A stretch of DNA of 7,509 nucleotides from JAHWJX01 sp036386655 (GCA_036386655.1 DASVVG010000160.1:1-7509), one strand, 5' to 3'; positions 1 through 7,302 are shown, counted from the first letter of the stretch. Notes: generated by a model not told the origin, from the letters alone. Program-made: numbers and translations.

Positions 1-218
1 TAGCCCCTAAGAAGGGCGCCGACCGGGGGCGGACGTCCAACGAGCCGTGCGGAGCGCCTCCTGTCGCTCACACAATCCAACCGCTCGCCTCCGGCTTCGC
101 ACCCGGAGGAGGGCGACACGAAGCGCTCCGCAGCCCTCCCAGCCTTCAGCGGCGCCGGAGACGCACGGCGCGTGCGCGCCTACCGACTCGCTCCCGCCGA
201 TGCTAGGCAAGGTCCCCT
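1..218. other. Leading non-coding stretch upstream of the ABC exporter operon
   Basis: I find no gene here that I can support. Open frames cross it on both strands, but their translations are arginine/alanine/proline-rich and resemble no family, as expected from GC-rich shadow frames. What it does hold is a long imperfect inverted repeat with a nested hairpin (48-132), a small hairpin at 162-176 (6 bp stem, 3-nt loop), and a modest ribosome-binding sequence AAGG at 209-212 ahead of the ATPase start at 219. No promoter stands out for the operon. The three bases at 1-3 read TAG, but no upstream coding frame can be judged from so little sequence. Confidence 0.6.
48..132. repeat. Long imperfect inverted repeat with nested hairpin, possible structured RNA
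   Basis: Bases 48-67 and 113-132 are inverted copies matching at 18 of 20 positions, with the outer ten bases (TGCGGAGCGC / GCGCTCCGCA) perfect. Inside them a second perfect 7-bp stem, CCTCCGG at 88-94 with CCGGAGG at 103-109, closes an 8-nt loop. Read as minus-strand RNA, one of the two mismatches becomes a G-U pair, leaving a single G-G mismatch in 20 pairs. This slightly favours a minus-strand transcript. There is no U run after the stem, so it is not a standard terminator. It could be a small RNA, a leader structure or a dispersed palindromic repeat; the sequence alone does not decide. The pairing is certain, the function is not. Confidence 0.5.
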
Positions 219-1162
<944 letters not shown>

Positions 1163-1166
<4 letters not shown>

Positions 1167-2596
1167 GGCGCCTCTGGATCATCGCGCTGCGCGAATACCT
1201 CAGCTACGCCCGCACCGGCGGCTTCTGGCTGTCGCTGGCGCTGATGCCCATGGCCATGGCCGCGGGCGCCTTTCTCCCCGGCATGCTCGACCGCGCCGCG
1301 CCGACCCGGAACCTCGCCATCGTGGACCTCACCGGCGGCGGCCTGGACACCCGCGTGCGCGCCCGACTCGACGAGCAGCGCCTCGCCCGCCTCGGCCGGT
1401 CGCTGGAGGCCGCCGCGCTGGTCGGCGGCGGTCCCGACGCCGCCGACGCCGTCGAAAAGGCCTTCGAGGAAGGCGGCCCGCCCGCCGCCCGCCGCGAACT
1501 CGAGCGCGTCGCCCCGGACGCCCGAGCCGTACGCCCGCCGAGCGTGCCCTTCCGCCTCGTCGAGTCGCCGCCGGGCCTGCCGACGGGGCGTGACCAGCTG
1601 AACGCGGCGTTGCGCCCCTACATCGCCGGCGAGCGCACCCTCGACGGCGGCGCGCCCCTCGACGCCGCGGCCGTGCTGCATCGGGGTCCCGACGGCGCCG
1701 TGGCCGTCGATCTCTGGAACGCCAACCTCAACGACCCGACCATCGAGGAGGCCGTCCGCACCGCGGTCCGTGAAGAGGTTCGCCGCGAACGCCTGGCGCA
1801 GGCCGGCGTCTCGCGCGACGTGCTCCGCCAGGTCGAGGACGTCGCGCCCGCCGTCCGCGTGCTGTCGCCCAAGGCCCAGCAGGGCGGGGAGGTCTCGCTC
1901 CGCGACCGGCTCCCCGCGCTGGTCGGCTTCGTGCTGGGCCTGCTGCTCTGGTCGGCCGTCATCACCGGCGCCGGCATCCTCCTCAACAGCGTGATGGAGG
2001 AGAAGTCGAACCGGGTGCTCGAGATCCTCGCCGCCTCGGCCACCACCACGGAGATCATGGGCGGCAAGATCCTCGGCGTCGCGGCGCTCACCGCCACCGT
2101 CCTAGGCGGCTGGGCCGTGCTGGGTCTGCTCGCCCTCAACATCGGCATGCCCAGCTTCGCCCGCGACCTGAGCGGCGCGATCGTGAGCAACGGCTTCCTC
2201 GGCTACTTCGCCCTCTACGCCGTCTTCGGCTACCTGATGTACGCCGCCATCTTCGCGGCCATCGGCGCCTTCTGCGAAACCACCCGGGACGCGCAGGCCA
2301 TGCTCGGCCCGATCATGATCCTGCTCACCGTGCCCATCCTGTTCATGGGCCTGGCGCTGAAGGAGCCCAACGCCGAGCTGCTGCGCATCCTCTCTTGGGT
2401 GCCGCTGTTCACGCCCTTCCTGATGATGGCCCGGGCCGCCGGCGAGCTGCCGTGGTGGGAGATCGTCGGCACGCTGGCGCTGATGGCGATCACCACGGTG
2501 CTGGTGGTCCAACTCGCCGGTCGCGCCTTCCACGCAGGCGCCCTTTCCACGTCCAAGCCCTCGCTGAAGGGCATGCTCGGCATGCTGAGGCGCTAG
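1163..2596 (+). CDS. ABC-2 type exporter permease (NatB/YhaP-like, ABC2_membrane_3)
   Basis: This 477-residue membrane subunit pairs with the upstream ATPase. It has one N-terminal membrane segment (about 21-40), then a large hydrophilic domain (about 41-248) probably outside the membrane, then roughly six more hydrophobic segments (about 251-275, 303-327, 344-370, 378-397, 408-424, 432-453). The motif MEEKSNRVLEILAAS followed by MGGKILG (278-304) is the hallmark of the NatB/YhaP-type ABC-2 permeases. The ATG at 1163 overlaps the ATPase stop as ATGA, with GAGGA at 1152-1156 giving a 6-nt spacing. This implies translational coupling. The same frame stays open back to position 47, but that upstream part is a shadow of the ATPase gene and should not be counted. 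The substrate is unknown. Confidence 0.92.
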
Positions 2597-2601
2597 ACGC
2601 A

Positions 2602-2633
2602 GAAAAGCCGCGCCCTCGCAGGCGCGGCTTTTC
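2602..2633. terminator. Bidirectional rho-independent terminator between exporter operon and rpsU
   Basis: Bases 2602-2614 and 2621-2633 form a perfect 13-bp stem around a 6-nt loop (CTCGCA). The stem has a GC-rich core, AAAA on the left arm and TTTT on the right arm, so both strands show a GC stem followed by a short U run. It lies 5 bases after the permease stop and 23 bases beyond the rpsU stop, so it can end both converging transcripts. Confidence 0.88.
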
Positions 2634-2656
2634 AGGAAACGGAGGAGGGAAGGACC

Positions 2657-2908
2657 CTAGCGGCCGCCGGGGCCGCCCGGCGTCCGGGGCTTCGGCCCGG
2701 GGATCAGGCCTTCGCGCTGGGCGCGCTTACGGGCGAGCTTGCGGGCCCGGCGCACGGCTTCCGCCTTCTGGCGGGCGCGCTTCTCGGACGGCTTCTCGTA
2801 GTGCACGTGCCGCTTCATTTCGCGGAACGTCCCTTCGCGCTGCATCTTCTTCTTCAGGGCCTTGAGCGCCTGGTCGACGTTGTTGTCGCGAACGAAAATC
2901 TGAACGAT
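2657..2908 (-). CDS. rpsU: 30S ribosomal protein S21, apparent AUC start codon
   Basis: S21 is a small basic protein of the 30S subunit that sits near the anti-Shine-Dalgarno region of 16S rRNA and takes part in initiation. The frame reads VQIFVRDNNVDQALKALKKK, then the FREMKRHVHYEKPSEKRA block and a run of R/K-rich helix. It ends in a Pro/Gly/Arg tail (about 69-83) like those of other alphaproteobacterial S21 proteins. Family members begin M-V-Q-I-F or similar, which places the start at the codon before GTT CAG. In this sequence that codon is ATC (2908-2906), with a perfect AGGAGG at 2922-2917, 8 nt upstream. No ATG, GTG or TTG is in frame until an ATG at 2983, which would add 25 residues unlike S21 and lacks a good ribosome-binding site. 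With the AUC start the protein has 83 residues. The gene is monocistronic, divergent from the COQ9-family gene, and ends before a shared terminator. Confidence 0.93.
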   Translation of the reverse strand: MVQIFVRDNNVDQALKALKKKMQREGTFREMKRHVHYEKPSEKRARQKAEAVRRARKLARKRAQREGLIPGPKPRTPGGPGGR

Positions 2909-2916
2909 GACTAGGC

Positions 2917-2922
2917 CCTCCT
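2917..2922 (-). promoter_or_regulatory. Perfect Shine-Dalgarno (AGGAGG) that fixes the rpsU start
   Basis: On the minus strand the order is AGGAGG, then the eight bases GCCTAGTC, then ATC GTT CAG. The spacing suits initiation at ATC and no other nearby codon. The bases just upstream (CCCTC) can pair with part of this site. Confidence 0.8.
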
Positions 2923-3017
2923 GAGGGACGCCCGCTGAACCGGATTGTGAGAGAAAGGGACGCGAGCGAACGACATCCCTCATCCCGGAGAACAGGGCCC
3001 TCCGGACTGAGCCGGGG

Positions 3018-3046
3018 CGGATACACCAGATTCCGCCCGTTTTCAA
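3018..3046 (-). promoter_or_regulatory. Candidate rpsU promoter
   Basis: On the minus strand, TTGAAA (3046-3041) and TATCCG (3023-3018) are separated by exactly 17 bases. The -35 matches the sigma-70-type consensus at five of six positions, the -10 at only three. A start near 3011 would give a leader of about 100 nt before the AUC codon. No transcript data support it. Confidence 0.4.
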
Positions 3047-3068
3047 CGCCCCGTGGTACCCTGAAACG

Positions 3069-3713
3069 ATGAGTTCCGACAGCGATTGGGCCCCCGACGC
3101 CGAGCAGAGGGTCCTCGACGAGGCCCTCCGCCTCGCCCCGGAGACCGGCTGGAACGGCCGCCTGGTCGCCCGGGCCGCCGCCGCCGCCGGGCTCTCGAAG
3201 GGGGACGCCGAGCTCCTTCTCCCGAACGGCGCCAAGGACCTGGCCGCCCTGGCCACCGCCCGCCACCTCGACCGCGCCTTCTCCCGCCTGGAGGGCGTCG
3301 ACCCCGTCTCCCTCAAGGTCCGCGAGCGCATCCGCGTCGCCGTGCAGGCGAAGATCGAGGGCACCGTCGACGACGGCCCCGCGCTCCGGAATCTCGCCGG
3401 CTTCCTCTGCCTGCCGCAAAACCTGCCGCTGGCCCTCGCGCTGCTCTGGAAGAGCGCCGACGCCATCTGGCGCTGGGCCGGCGACACCGCGGTCGACGAG
3501 AACCACTACTCCAAGCGCGCCATCCTCTCGGCGATCCTCGCGACCACGCTCGCCGTGCGTATGACCTCCGGCAAGACGGCCGCCGACGCGCACCTCGACG
3601 CGAGGATCGACAACGTCATGGCCTTCGAGCGCTGGAAGGCCGGGCGGACCCGCTGGCACCTCGGACCGGAGATCGCCGTCGCGCTCGCCCGCGTCCGCTA
3701 CGGCAGGGGCTGA
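3069..3713 (+). CDS. COQ9 family protein (rpsU-divergent family, TIGR02396)
   Basis: COQ9 proteins are TetR-fold, lipid-binding proteins that in mitochondria bind ubiquinone intermediates and help the hydroxylase COQ7; alphaproteobacterial members are assumed to act likewise in ubiquinone synthesis. The 214-residue protein shows an N-terminal helical part with the GLSKGDAELLLPNG turn (41-54), then the conserved core LAGFLCLPQN (109-118), LLWKSADAIWRWAGDT (125-140) and HYSKRAILSAI (146-156). The bacterial family was named for being transcribed divergently from rpsU, which is exactly the arrangement here. The ATG at 3069 is the first in frame. It has no clear Shine-Dalgarno, so a leaderless or weakly initiated message is possible. 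The last 16 bases overlap the 3' end of purK on the other strand. Confidence 0.9.
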   Translation: MSSDSDWAPDAEQRVLDEALRLAPETGWNGRLVARAAAAAGLSKGDAELLLPNGAKDLAALATARHLDRAFSRLEGVDPVSLKVRERIRVAVQAKIEGTVDDGPALRNLAGFLCLPQNLPLALALLWKSADAIWRWAGDTAVDENHYSKRAILSAILATTLAVRMTSGKTAADAHLDARIDNVMAFERWKAGRTRWHLGPEIAVALARVRYGRG

Positions 3714-4786
3714 AGCCGCGTGACGTGCCCCATCTTCCGCCCCGGCCGGGCTTCGTCCTTGCCGTAGAGCCACAGCCGCGCCCGCGCGTCGCCCGCGAGC
3801 TCCGCCCACCGGTCCGCCTCCTCGCCGATCAGGTTGTCCATCACCGCGCCGGCGAACGGCGCTGTCGGGCCCAGCGGCCATCCTGCCACCGCCCGAATGT
3901 GCTGCTCGAACTGATCCACCTCGCAGGCGTCGAGCGTCCAGTGCCCGGTGTTGTGGACCCGAGGCGCGATCTCGTTGACCAGAAGGGAGCCGTCCTCCAG
4001 TTCGAACAGCTCCACCCCGATCACGCCGACGTACGCCAGCCCGTCGAGAATGCTGCGGGCGACCCGGCTCGCTTCAGCCGCCGTTGGAGTGTCGACGCGC
4101 GAGGGCGCCGTCGTCCGACGCAGAATGCCGCCCTCGTGTACGTTCTCGCCCAAGGGGTAGCTGGCGATCGTGCCGTCCCGCGCTCGAGCGGCGATGACCG
4201 AGAGCTCCCGCCGGAACGGTGCCCGCGCCTCCAGGATGGCCGGCTTCCGGCCGATCGCGTCGAACGCCGCCTCCGCCTGCGAGGCGGCGGCGACCCAAAC
4301 CTGTCCCTTGCCGTCGTAGCCCTCGCGCCGCGACTTCAGGAGCGCCGGCGCTCCCAGCCGCTCCAACGCCGCGACTAGCGTGTCGACGTCGTCCACCGGG
4401 GCATAATCGACGGTGCCGACGCCGTGCTCGCGCAGGAAGTCCTTTTCGGAGACGCGGTCCTGCGCGACGGCCAAGGCCCGGGCGCCCGGCGCCGTCTCGG
4501 CGCGCAGCTGCTCCAGCTCGCGAACGGCGGCGGCGGGGACGTTCTCGAACTCGTAGGTGATCACGTCGGCCGCGGTGGCGAGTTCCGCGAGCGCGGTTTC
4601 GCTGTCGTAGGCGCCGCGGAGGCTTCGCGTCGCCACCTGGCCCGCCGGCGTGTTCTTGTCGGGGCTGAGCACGACGGTCTGGAAGCCGAGTCTGGCCGCC
4701 GCCAGCACCAGCATTCGCCCGAGTTGCCCGGCGCCGAGGATGCCGATGGTGGAGCCCGGCGGCAGCGGGAAGGCGGCTCCGCTCAA
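3698..4786 (-). CDS. purK: N5-carboxyaminoimidazole ribonucleotide synthase
   Basis: PurK uses ATP and bicarbonate to convert aminoimidazole ribonucleotide (AIR) to N5-CAIR in purine synthesis, in the cytoplasm. The 362-residue length fits the family. The ATP-grasp fold is marked by GILGAGQLGRM (15-25), SPDKNTPAG (41-49), YEFENVP (78-84), KSRREGYDGKGQ (151-162), VGVIGVELFEL (253-263) and the diagnostic NEIAPRVHNTGHWTLDAC (271-288). KMGHVT (351-356) lies near the C-terminus. The start is TTG at 4786-4784, overlapping the purE stop as TTGA, with GAGGA a few bases upstream inside purE, so the two are translationally coupled. Its 3' end overlaps the COQ9-family gene by 16 bases, and no terminator hairpin is visible between them. 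Confidence 0.95.
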   Translation of the reverse strand: MSGAAFPLPPGSTIGILGAGQLGRMLVLAAARLGFQTVVLSPDKNTPAGQVATRSLRGAYDSETALAELATAADVITYEFENVPAAAVRELEQLRAETAPGARALAVAQDRVSEKDFLREHGVGTVDYAPVDDVDTLVAALERLGAPALLKSRREGYDGKGQVWVAAASQAEAAFDAIGRKPAILEARAPFRRELSVIAARARDGTIASYPLGENVHEGGILRRTTAPSRVDTPTAAEASRVARSILDGLAYVGVIGVELFELEDGSLLVNEIAPRVHNTGHWTLDACEVDQFEQHIRAVAGWPLGPTAPFAGAVMDNLIGEEADRWAELAGDARARLWLYGKDEARPGRKMGHVTRLQPLP

Positions 4787-5274
4787 GCGTCCTCGACCGT
4801 TTCTGGGACCGCCTCGGTCTGGCGCGCGCGGTGGTCGGCCACTCGGGCGGCGAGGCCGCTGTCGGAGAGCGCCAGGATCTGGGCGGCGAGCAGGCCGGCG
4901 TTCTTGGCCCCCGCGGGTCCCACCGCCAGCGTGCCGACGGGGACCCCCGCGGGCATCTGGACGATGGACAGCAGCGCGTCGAGGCCGGCGAGGGCGGTCG
5001 CCTGCACCGGTACGCCCAGCACGGGCAGGTCGGTCATCGAGGCCACCATCCCGGGCAGGTGGGCGGCGCCGCCGGCCCCGGCGATGATCACCTTGAAGCC
5101 GGCCTCGCGCGCGCCCCGGGCAAAGGCGAACAGGCGCTCAGGTGTCCTGTGGGCGGAGACCACGCGGCTGTCGTAGCGGACGCCGAGGGCGTCGAGCACC
5201 TCGGCCGCGCCCTGCAGCGTCGGCCAGTCGGAGCGGCTCCCCATGACGATGGCGACCGGCGTCGCGCCGTTCAT
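4783..5274 (-). CDS. purE: N5-carboxyaminoimidazole ribonucleotide mutase, class I
   Basis: PurE moves the carboxyl group of N5-CAIR (the PurK product) to carbon 4, giving CAIR. The 163-residue protein has the class I features: MGSRSDW (11-17) for phosphate binding, VVSAHRTP (38-45) with the catalytic histidine region, GAGGAAHLPGM (66-76) and GLDALLSIVQMPAGVPVGTL. Class II (AIR-carboxylating) enzymes differ in these segments, and the presence of purK next door agrees with class I. The ATG at 5274 is preceded by GGAGG (5289-5285) at 10-nt spacing. It is the first gene of a purE-purK operon. Confidence 0.96.
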   Translation of the reverse strand: MNGATPVAIVMGSRSDWPTLQGAAEVLDALGVRYDSRVVSAHRTPERLFAFARGAREAGFKVIIAGAGGAAHLPGMVASMTDLPVLGVPVQATALAGLDALLSIVQMPAGVPVGTLAVGPAGAKNAGLLAAQILALSDSGLAARVADHRARQTEAVPETVEDA

Positions 5275-5301
5275 ATGACCCGCCCCTCCGGAAAGCGCGG
5301 C

Positions 5302-5330
5302 ACGATAGGGACGGCGCTTTGCGTCGGCAA
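5302..5330 (-). promoter_or_regulatory. Candidate purE-purK promoter
   Basis: On the minus strand, TTGCCG (5330-5325) and TATCGT (5307-5302) are separated by 17 bases, each matching the sigma-70-type consensus at four of six positions. Transcription would begin near 5295, just ahead of the GGAGG at 5289-5285. No purine repressor operator or riboswitch is apparent in this short leader. Confidence 0.45.
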
Positions 5331-5354
5331 GCGGCGCACATTAACCTGTGCCGT

Positions 5355-5996
5355 ATGGGTTCGACCGCCGAGGCAGCCGCCGCGATCGAGGTCCCCGCCG
5401 ACTGGGTCGAGCGGGCGGGCGAGCGGCTCGGCCTGAGCGAGGGCGAGCTCACGCCCGCGGTGCGGGCCGCGCTCGCCCACCTGCAGGACGAAGTCGACCG
5501 CTTGCAGGGCAAACTCGCCGACGCCGAACTCCTGGCCGACCTGGACCCGCTGACCCCGGTGCTCAACCGCCGGGCCTTTGAGCGGGAGTTGAACCGGGCC
5601 ATGGCGTCCGCCCGCCGCTACGGCGAGGACCTGAGCCTGGTCTACTTCGACCTCAACGGGTTCAAGGGCGTGAACGACACGTACGGCCATGCGGCCGGCG
5701 ACGCGGCGCTGAAGCACGTGGCCGACGTGCTCGCCGCCAATGTTCGCGACAGCGACGTTGTGGGCCGCATGGGAGGAGACGAGTTCTCGGTGATCCTCAC
5801 GCGCGCCGCTCCGGAGAACGCGGCCAAGCGCGCCAGCCAGCTGGCGGCCCTGATCGAGGCCGAGCCGGTGAAGTGGCGGAACCAGTCGTTCTTCCTGTCG
5901 ACGGCGTGGGGCGTTCGGCCGTTCGACCCCGACAAGGACGCGGCGGCGCTGTTGGCCGAGGCCGACGCCGCCATGTACCTGCGCAAGCGCGCCTAG
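5355..5996 (+). CDS. Diguanylate cyclase, stand-alone GGDEF protein with intact I-site
   Basis: The enzyme would join two GTP molecules to make cyclic di-GMP. The 213-residue protein has no transmembrane segment or recognised sensor domain. Residues 1-36 are unassigned; 37-62 look like a coiled-coil helix (HLQDEVDRLQGKLADAELL) leading into the GGDEF domain at DPLTPVLNRRAF (64-75). Metal- and GTP-binding elements are present: YFDLNGFKGVNDTYGH (97-112) and RMGGDEF (138-144). An RxxD product-inhibition site, R131-D134, lies exactly five residues before GGDEF, so both activity and feedback control are expected. The ATG at 5355 is chosen over a TTG 12 codons upstream because that extension lies under the promoter region. 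No Shine-Dalgarno precedes it, so the message may be leaderless. It diverges from purE and its stop lies 2 bases from the YdcH stop. Confidence 0.9.
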   Translation: MGSTAEAAAAIEVPADWVERAGERLGLSEGELTPAVRAALAHLQDEVDRLQGKLADAELLADLDPLTPVLNRRAFERELNRAMASARRYGEDLSLVYFDLNGFKGVNDTYGHAAGDAALKHVADVLAANVRDSDVVGRMGGDEFSVILTRAAPENAAKRASQLAALIEAEPVKWRNQSFFLSTAWGVRPFDPDKDAAALLAEADAAMYLRKRA

Positions 5997-5998
5997 CC

Positions 5999-6214
5999 TC
6001 AGGCGATGATGTCGGGGGTCAGCTGATCCTCGAGCGCGGAGATCTGGTCCCGCAGCGCGAGCTTCTTCCGCTTCAGCCGGGCGATCAGCAGCTGGTCGGG
6101 CAGGGGCGCCTGCTCCAGCGCGTAGATCGACGCGTCGAGGTCGTGGTGCTCCTGGCGCAGCTCTGCGATGCGCTTCTCGACTTCGCGTTCGGGATCTTCG
6201 CCGTGGTCGTTCAT
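5999..6214 (-). CDS. YdcH family small protein (DUF465)
   Basis: This 71-residue protein of unknown function is predicted to be an alpha-helical hairpin. The pattern EVEKRIAELRQEHHDLDASI (11-30), then LPDQLLIARLKRKKLALRDQI and a C-terminal LEDQLTPDIIA, matches the DUF465 family common in alphaproteobacteria. It is highly charged, has no signal peptide and is probably cytoplasmic. The ATG at 6214 has only a weak GGGTG upstream. It lies 42 bases after the TIGR02444-family gene on the same strand and may be the last gene of that group. It converges on the diguanylate cyclase gene with a 2-base gap and no visible terminator. Confidence 0.88.
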   Translation of the reverse strand: MNDHGEDPEREVEKRIAELRQEHHDLDASIYALEQAPLPDQLLIARLKRKKLALRDQISALEDQLTPDIIA

Positions 6215-6256
6215 CGCACCCGCCTGGCGCTGTCATAAGGGAAACCGCCGCGCCGG

Positions 6257-6715
6257 TTAAAGAGCGGCCAGCAACGGGCCGAAGCGGCCGGGTTCGAGCG
6301 CCGCTCCGTAAGCCGACGCGACGGCGCTGAGAAGCTCGGCCTCGTCGCGCGCGGCGGGCTCGGCCGACGCGAGCAGCTCGAGGTTGCGCATGAGCAGCCG
6401 CTCCGCTTCGAGCTCGACCGCCTTCACGTGGTCGCGGAAGGCGATGCGTTCGGCGGCGGGGACGCCGTCCATGTCCTGCTTGAGCTCGCGCCGCACCGAC
6501 CGGAGCGGGGCCGTCGCCGCGGCCTCCCAGCGGCGGGCGAGCGCGGCGGCCTGGCCCACTGCGGCATCGTCGGGGGCGCGGCGCTCGCGCGACGACCAGA
6601 CGGCCCAGAGCAGGAGCGGCACGTTCTGGCCGTGGGCGTCCTGGAGGATCAGGCAGGCCTCGGCGGCTCCGTCGCGGGCGTAGGCGGCGAGCGCCCAGTC
6701 CCAGAGGGCGCTCAC
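6257..6715 (-). CDS. TIGR02444 family protein (DUF2390-like), function unknown
   Basis: This 152-residue protein resembles the uncharacterised TIGR02444 family. The diagnostic N-terminal part is present: LWDWALAAYARDGAAEACL (4-22) followed by LQDAHGQNVPLLLWAVW (24-40). The remainder is helical and charged (LRSVRRELKQDM at 71-82, HVKAVELEAERLL at 96-108). No catalytic motif is evident. The start is taken as GTG at 6715-6713, overlapping the ubiX stop as GTGA. Homologues start just before LW, and the 15 extra residues of the longer frame (Pro/Gly-rich) are the shadow of ubiX. The overlap suggests translational coupling with ubiX. No role is assigned. Confidence 0.8.
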   Translation of the reverse strand: MSALWDWALAAYARDGAAEACLILQDAHGQNVPLLLWAVWSSRERRAPDDAAVGQAAALARRWEAAATAPLRSVRRELKQDMDGVPAAERIAFRDHVKAVELEAERLLMRNLELLASAEPAARDEAELLSAVASAYGAALEPGRFGPLLAAL

Positions 6716-7302
6716 GGGATCGCGTCCAGATCCTCGCCCCAGCGGCGGGTCGGGGCCCACGAGAGGCCGAACAGGTCGAGCGCGCGTCCGACGGACTGGT
6801 CGACGAGGTCCTCGATGCTGGCGGGCTTTGCGTAGAAGGCGGGCAGGGGAGGGGCGATGATCGCGCCCATCTCCGCGAGCCGGACCATGGTGCGCAGGTG
6901 CCCCAGGTGGAACGGCGTCTCGCGGACCATCAGCACCAGGGGGCGGCGCTCCTTGAGCGTGACGTCCGCGGCGCGGGTCAGCAGCGAGGAGGTCACCCCG
7001 GTGGCGATCTCGCTCATGGTCCGGACCGAGCAGGGCGCCACGATCATGCCGAGCGTCTTGAACGACCCCGAGGCGATGGAGGCGCCGACGTCGGCCAGCC
7101 GGTGGGTCACCGCGGCCTTTGCTGAGAGCTCCTCGGGCGTGACGCCCGTCTCGGAGGCGAGGGTGAGGCCGGCGGCGCGGGTGACCACCAGGTGGCTCTC
7201 CACGCCGAGGTCCCGCAGGGCGTCCAGAACACGGACGCCGTAGACCACGCCGCTGGCGCCGGAGACGCCCACCACCAGCCTGGATTGTTCCGTCTCGCCC
7301 AA
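6712..7302 (-). CDS. ubiX: Flavin prenyltransferase UbiX
   Basis: UbiX attaches a dimethylallyl group to FMN to make prenyl-FMN, the cofactor of UbiD-type decarboxylases, including the one in ubiquinone synthesis. With the chosen start it has 196 residues, in the family range. The FMN-binding start VGVSGASGVVYG (11-22) is clear. Also present are SGSFKTLGMIVAPCSVRTMS (78-97), the RAADVTLKERRPLVLMVRE block (110-128), TPFHLGHLRTMVRLAEMGAI (129-148) and PAFYAKPASIEDLVD (154-168). The frame is open to 7455, but homologues begin shortly before RLVVGVSG. The TTG at 7302 has GAGGG close upstream; a TTG at 7317 (five residues longer) is the alternative. It heads a minus-strand group with the TIGR02444 and YdcH genes. 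No ubiD is in the window. Confidence 0.93.
   Translation of the reverse strand: MGETEQSRLVVGVSGASGVVYGVRVLDALRDLGVESHLVVTRAAGLTLASETGVTPEELSAKAAVTHRLADVGASIASGSFKTLGMIVAPCSVRTMSEIATGVTSSLLTRAADVTLKERRPLVLMVRETPFHLGHLRTMVRLAEMGAIIAPPLPAFYAKPASIEDLVDQSVGRALDLFGLSWAPTRRWGEDLDAIP

Noticed and set aside
48..132. A tRNA or 6S RNA, because of the 7-bp acceptor-like end and hairpins
   Set aside because: There is no T-arm with the TTC motif next to the 3' strand on either side, and the asymmetric internal loop does not resemble the 6S central bubble.
2657..3487. Long minus-strand frame carrying S21 at its end, as an N-terminally extended S21
   Set aside because: The extension runs through the promoter region and antisense to the COQ9-family gene and resembles nothing. 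The S21 domain with its own AGGAGG begins at 2908.
2727..3881. 384-residue minus-strand frame
   Set aside because: Its composition is typical of antisense shadows in GC-rich DNA. It overlaps rpsU, the COQ9-family gene and purK, all of which are clearly real.
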